From Steinernema hermaphroditum (taxonomy: Eukaryota; Nematoda; Chromadorea; Rhabditida; Steinernematidae): DNA of 64,000 nt. Shown here piece by piece: positions 59,494 through 64,000 of the stretch. The stretch spans positions 7,464,769 to 7,528,768 of the forward strand of contig CM059624.1 in NCBI GenBank assembly GCA_030435675.1. Reading direction: 5' to 3'. Every line of letters begins with the position of its first letter. The stretch's first letter is position 1. The position numbers and the translations under genes are program-made. The notes below the pieces were generated by a model. It was not told the DNA's origin. It searched no databases and saw only the letters and a list, made by a program, of their open reading frames with translations.

Positions 59494-62075
59494 TCATCTT
59501 CTCCCGTTTCCGCCGCTTGCGACCAAATCTGGCTGCACCGAAGCAGCCGTTCTACCGGTTTCATCTGAAAGCTCGAAGTAAGTGACCAGCAGTAGTGCTT
59601 CGAACAAACCTGATACGTGTGGCTTCTCCAAGAAGTTGGTAGCAATGTTTTCCGAACTGGCGCCCGTTACAACCCGATGCTTCAGCTTGCACCCCAGGTC
59701 CTTCCTTCTGCCCGTGCCCAGGGACCTCGTCGAGTGCGGCCGCACCTCCATCCCGAGTAGGGTTTCGTCAACATTGAGCTCCAGCGCCGTTATGAGTCGA
59801 ATCTGATCGATGGCGCTGTTCAGGTGATGTGTGCAGTTGCACACACAAAGGTGTCGGATTCCGGTGCATTCGCGCAGAATCTCATAGAAACGCCTCCTTA
59901 CGCGCGCCCACTCTTCCTTCTCCAAGATACCGGGCTCGCTATTCACCAGTATGACATCAGAGGGCGAGAAGAGGTCGTCGAGCGGCGATGCGTACTTCCA
60001 CTCTCTTCCGAGCGTGCTGTAGCGCACTTTGATGAGTTCTACGAGCTCCTGCAAGTAGATAAGTAGGCTCCATAGAAGAGAAGAGCACTTACCGAGTGGT
60101 ACACGCGCAGAAATCGCGGACCCACAAGGAACGCACTGTCCGAACAGCCCGAGCTCATTTGCGCAAAATTGAACCAATGGCCATCAGGATTGGATTCTAC
60201 TCCGCTCGACGTTGTCAAGCCATGACGGTACGGATGTCGCGTCAGTAGGCCTCGCTTATAAACTTCATTGAGACTCTGAACGCAATACTGTATTTGGACA
60301 AGTCTCCCATATGTACCTGGTGGAAAGGAGGGATAATGAATGGAGTTCGAATTAAGCGCAGAAGATCGCCTACAAGAATCTTCAGCTCCTCATCGTTTGA
60401 AGGCAGATGTGCCATCCTTCGTCGCGCAGAGCGACGAAGAGAAGCTCCTGGCGACGAGGCACCACCGGCGGTTGCTTCAAGCTGCTCCGTCTTTCTCAGA
60501 AATTCATGCTCTCCCCAGCGGATCACTGCGTTCAAAAGGTCCATCTCGCTTGCCTACATCATTTTCCAGTTACGGTAGTTCAATGAGGCCTGCACGTTAC
60601 CTGGACGAAATCGGAACTGACACACTCGTAAAGAAGTTCTTCACTCATCTCGAAAAGATAATGTGAGTTTGCGATACGAGCAAAGTCAGCGAAGAGCATG
60701 TTCAGACAGTGACGACGCACGTACTTCGACCCGCCCGCCTCAGAAGCCCAATTGTAAACGGCAACGAGATTGTCGAGGTTCAGGTTTCTAACTATGACGT
60801 CCTCACATTCTGCAATCAGTTGATTGTGCGCCACAATAGTGATCGAAAGAACGAACGCTGTGCGAGGCGTTGGAAGTCGAGGAAAACGGCGATGTGGTAC
60901 AGTTCAGTGGCGCGGTTGATCGGGGAGTTCGGGTCCTTCCCTGATACCATTGCCTGAACTTCGCAGAGACTGTTTGTGGACAGTGGAGTCGAGCATAAGA
61001 CCTGAAATGTCGAAGTAAACAAAGCTCAAAATGTAACACAACTTACCCGGCCGAAGTCCAGCGAATCTGTAAAAACGGCGTAGAGAATCACGGGAACCAA
61101 CGTGCGCGGGATCAGATTTTCATCGACTGTAACTGCGAGTTCGACGGCCACTTTCTCCTTCCGCCGCTTCACGAAGAGCGAGCGGAAGTATGACGAGCGT
61201 ATGGATAAGAATGTGGAATCACTTCGAGTGATGAAGTCGCCAGTGTGATCACCTGAAAGCAACTTATGTAAAACAAGACCAACAACAAATCGTACGCTTT
61301 TCTGCACAAGATGGTCGCGAAGAAAATGTGAGTTCGCAATCGCCGGAAACCACCGATACTGTTGCGAATCTTGCGAAATCGGCATTGTAGAATTCTTGGA
61401 GACAGTGGAAATACTCGAGGAGAGGTGCGGCTCTCGAGTCAGTGGCGATCTCTCCAGAGTATACGAACCGCAGGAATTCTTCGAACTCCGCTACGGACAC
61501 ATCCAAGGACGGTGGAAGTTCCAGGTCAAAGGAGGATTGCACAGGAGAAGAACAGGACGGGCCCTCTACGGCGACGCCAGGCGAAAACAGATCCGCGAAG
61601 TATGTACAACGTGCGACGAGCACCGATTTGTGCACATTGAATACACCACCCTTGAAGTTTATCACAAAGTCGGGTTCCACCGCGCCATCCAGCGCTTCCA
61701 ACATCTGCTGTGACAAAGTGGGTGCTTTCGTACGTGTGGAAACAGAGCGCAGAAAGAGGTTTCTGACCACATGGGCGCTTTCAAACTCCGCATGGAGTGA
61801 TTCCAGATCTTCCAGTGGCCAGCAGCTGATGAGATCGCGAAAGACGCGGGCAGTGTAGTCCGAGTTCTTGCCCTCAAAATAACAGTATGGAGTGCCGCCA
61901 CTTCGCTGCTTACCGTAAGCGAGTTGGCGAGAGATTTTTTGCTCAAAAACGACTTCTCAAGAAGTTTGATGAGCCGGTGGCGACGCTGCAGCGAGTCGCC
62001 AACGCCGAGGGAGAAGTGGCGCGTCTTGGAGATACCGAGGGGGCTCCCGTGCGGGCTGCTTCCGGCAACTCCCAT
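59494..62075 (-). CDS. BTBD7-like protein with two BTB domains and BACK
   Basis: The chain begins MGVAGSSPHGSPLG, with Gly2 suited to myristoylation as in human BTBD7 (which starts MGANAS). The first BTB domain contains DFVINFKGGVFNVHKSVLVA and FEEFLRFVYSGEIATDS; a second follows with DCELTFSS, ARSSYFR-like (IRSSYFRSLFVKRRKEK) and PRTLVPVILYAVFTDSLDFG. Next are NRATELYHIAVFLDFQRLAQ, the BACK region (CEDVIVRNLNLDNLVAVYNW, YVRRHCLNMLFADFARIANS, AVIRWGEHEFLRK) and a helical segment ending LVGDLLRLIRTPFIIPPFHQ. The C-terminal part has no clear domain and ends SVQPDLVASGGNGRR. In vertebrates BTBD7 controls epithelial cleft formation and cell shape. Exon limits in the middle are approximate. Confidence 0.8.
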
Positions 62076-62885
62076 TGTCCGTCAGTTCGTTTTCACTCTT
62101 CTGTCGCCATTGAGGGGCTTTTCTGCAACACTTTTGTCAATTAATCACCATATTCCGATCGCTTCGTCAGGCAATAGCTAGAGGGACAACGCAAATGCAC
62201 TTCTTTTGTTCACTGCTGGGGTTAATGAATCAGCGAGGAGACGTAAAGAAGCAGAGTGAAGGAAACAGCACGTTTCGTCAAAACAGCTGATCGCCGCTCG
62301 CGTCTGAACTTTACCATTTGCCTTCTACCGTATCAGTTTTCAGACAATTCTGCGTTTGAATCTAGACGTCTGGAAGCTTCGGCGAGCGGGCGCCTTTCGC
62401 TCACTATTTCGTTCGCCCAGGGCTAATGGCGTTTCGGACGTCAGATGCGCTGTGCTGATTTCGCGAACGGTCGGCGTGTCGGTTTCGTCGCTGCGAGACC
62501 GCGCAAAATCGATGCAGCAACGCGTCGCTCTGCGGCGCTTTGACACGCGTTCGTGCTCTGACGTTGCTCGCGCTTTTAGTTGTCTCTCGTGAAGGGAAGG
62601 CGGTCTTCGCCTTACTTCTGTTCTCGCATGTGACTACAGTCCTTGCGATGTTCTGTCGGCTAAACGTTGCCAGGCCCTACTGTTTCGGGTTGCAGCAGCT
62701 CATAAGATCGATTGTTGCGAATTTGGCGTTGTGGCTCTCTGCCAGTTAATCGATCTTTAGTCATTGTTTAATTTCCATCTTGTCGACGTCGCGTTTCATT
62801 TCGTAACGACGCAATGCGCTGTGCACTTCGATATGATCTAACCGCGCTGGCTAATTTCAGGCTGCATTAAAAGAAGCAACTGAAC
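62076..62885. promoter_or_regulatory. Divergent promoter region BTBD7-like / rab-1
   Basis: 810 bp between head-to-head starts, with several open frames of random composition. TACCGTA occurs near 62325. It should contain both promoters; no specific element named. Confidence 0.45.
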
Positions 62886-63973
62886 ATGGCCGCTACCATG
62901 AACCCAGAATAGTAAGTTTAATCATCGCGTGATGAATCATTCATTGTGAATTTTCTAGTGACTACTTGTTCAAACTGCTTCTGATTGGCGATTCCGGTGT
63001 TGGAAAGTCGTGCTTGCTCCTTCGATTTGCCGACGACACCTACACGGAATCCTACATATCAACGATTGGTGTGGACTTTGTATGTCAAAAGAAATATCAA
63101 AGGCAAAATTACTCATTGCTTCCTTTTAGAAGATCCGCACGATTGAGCTAGAAGATAAGGTTATCAAGCTGCAGATCTGGGATACCGCCGGTCAAGAACG
63201 GTACTGCGAACCCTTCGCCTGTGTATTCTTATGTTGCTGTTTTTAGTTTCCGCACGATCACGTCAAGCTATTACCGCGGTGCGCACGGCATCATCGTGGT
63301 GTACGACATCACTGATCAAGTATGCTTTTGCTGCAAAATACTGTTACTAATTTGTTGTACCCTCCAGGAATCGTTCAACAACGTGAAACAGTGGCTCCAA
63401 GAGATCGATCGATATGCCTGTGAAAATGTGAATAAGCTCTTGGTGGGCAACAAGTGCGACCTGAATAACAAACGTGCTGTAGAGCACAACATCGCCAAGG
63501 TAATAGCTGAACAATTTCCTAATGCATCACGTCACCAAACCATTTCATACGTATATGATCATGTGACCTGCTGTAGTTTTCTGATGAGTCATCCCATGCA
63601 GCAGTAGTGCGTTTCAAATTGAAAGCTTTAGATTACGATTGTCAATGATAAGTGGAACTGTTTGAAATGGCATTTGTTATAATGACGCAGCCCGTTGTAC
63701 GACAGTGCTTAATGGTTCTGATTTAGGAGTACGCGGACCAGCTGGGAATCCCGTTCCTTGAGACTTCGGCAAAATCATCGACTAATGTGGAACAGGTACT
63801 TATAACCTTTACCCCTGTGTAAGAAATCATGGTGTTGTTTTCAGGCATTCTTGACAATGGCGGGTGAGATCAAAAACCGCATGGGACCGCTTCAGCAGGC
63901 CGGAGCCCCGTCGTCAGTTCGCATTGGGCCGTCGCAACCAGTTCAGGATAAGAAGTCCGGAGGATGCTGCTAA
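62886..63973 (+). CDS. rab-1: Rab1 GTPase
   Basis: Rab1 controls vesicle traffic from ER to Golgi. Seven exons (62886-62911, 62959-63079, 63130-63200, 63247-63319, 63368-63499, 63727-63795, 63845-63973) give exactly 206 residues. Motifs: P-loop GDSGVGKS, switch I with [32 protein letters not shown] (switch II), guanine-binding NKCD and ETSAKSS, and a C-terminal GGCC for double geranylgeranylation. The effector region and [19 protein letters not shown] match Rab1 more closely than Rab8, Rab10 or Rab35. Start chosen at the first ATG ([17 protein letters not shown]). The gene is complete; its stop is 27 bp from the window end. Confidence 0.96.
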
Positions 63974-64000
63974 ATGATTGACTAATTAATTGTAATTACA

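Overview
The window is nuclear DNA from a nematode, most likely a rhabditid-type worm; I cannot name the species. The evidence is a set of worm-typical families in spliced form: a CX-module membrane protein, an Srx-like chemoreceptor, a ShKT secreted protein, a nematode-type CHK kinase-like protein, a worm-clade Argonaute, and close homologues of C. elegans egl-9, npp-6, gsp-1, sma-1, pme-5, spr-2 and rab-1. Most introns are only about 40-50 nt with GT...TTTCAG borders, and the long exons (Argonaute, beta-H spectrin) are rich in G/C-ending codons. No bacterial, viral or CRISPR features were seen.

Left part (1-15.5 kb): a CX-module membrane protein (+), the HIF prolyl hydroxylase egl-9 (-) with a 4.2 kb upstream region holding three TACGTGA hypoxia-element matches, ESCRT-III chmp-7 (-), a basic protein with six 39-bp coding repeats (+), an Srx-like receptor (+) carrying an apparent 1-nt frameshift, a two-ShKT secreted protein (-), and a 375-bp hAT-type foldback element with an 8-bp target duplication.

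Centre (15.5-36.3 kb): npp-6/NUP160 (-) is divergent from a CHK kinase-like gene (+). A 922-aa WAGO-like Argonaute (+) with degraded slicer residues follows, then a tankyrase/PARP with ankyrin, WGR and PARP domains (+), then PP1-beta gsp-1 (-).

Right part (36.3-64 kb): a 5.1 kb divergent intergenic region holds a second foldback element (490 bp, 8-bp target duplication) and a GATA palindrome. It precedes the roughly 3,900-residue beta-H spectrin sma-1 (+). Then come a D-amino-acid oxidase (-) hosting a tiny membrane-protein gene in an intron on the other strand, a SET/NAP histone chaperone with a basic instead of acidic tail (+), a small convergent membrane protein (-), a BTBD7-like BTB/BACK protein (-) and rab-1 (+).

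The genes are mostly housekeeping or cell-structure genes with no common pathway and no evidence of an operon. The most unusual items are the two short foldback elements with clean target duplications, the in-frame 39-bp repeat array, the frameshifted receptor, the nested mini-gene, and a dispersed TAC(C/G)GTA heptamer that appears at least 30 times. Exon limits were deduced by hand from splice signals and reading frame. Gene symbols are by recognition of C. elegans homologues, not by database search.
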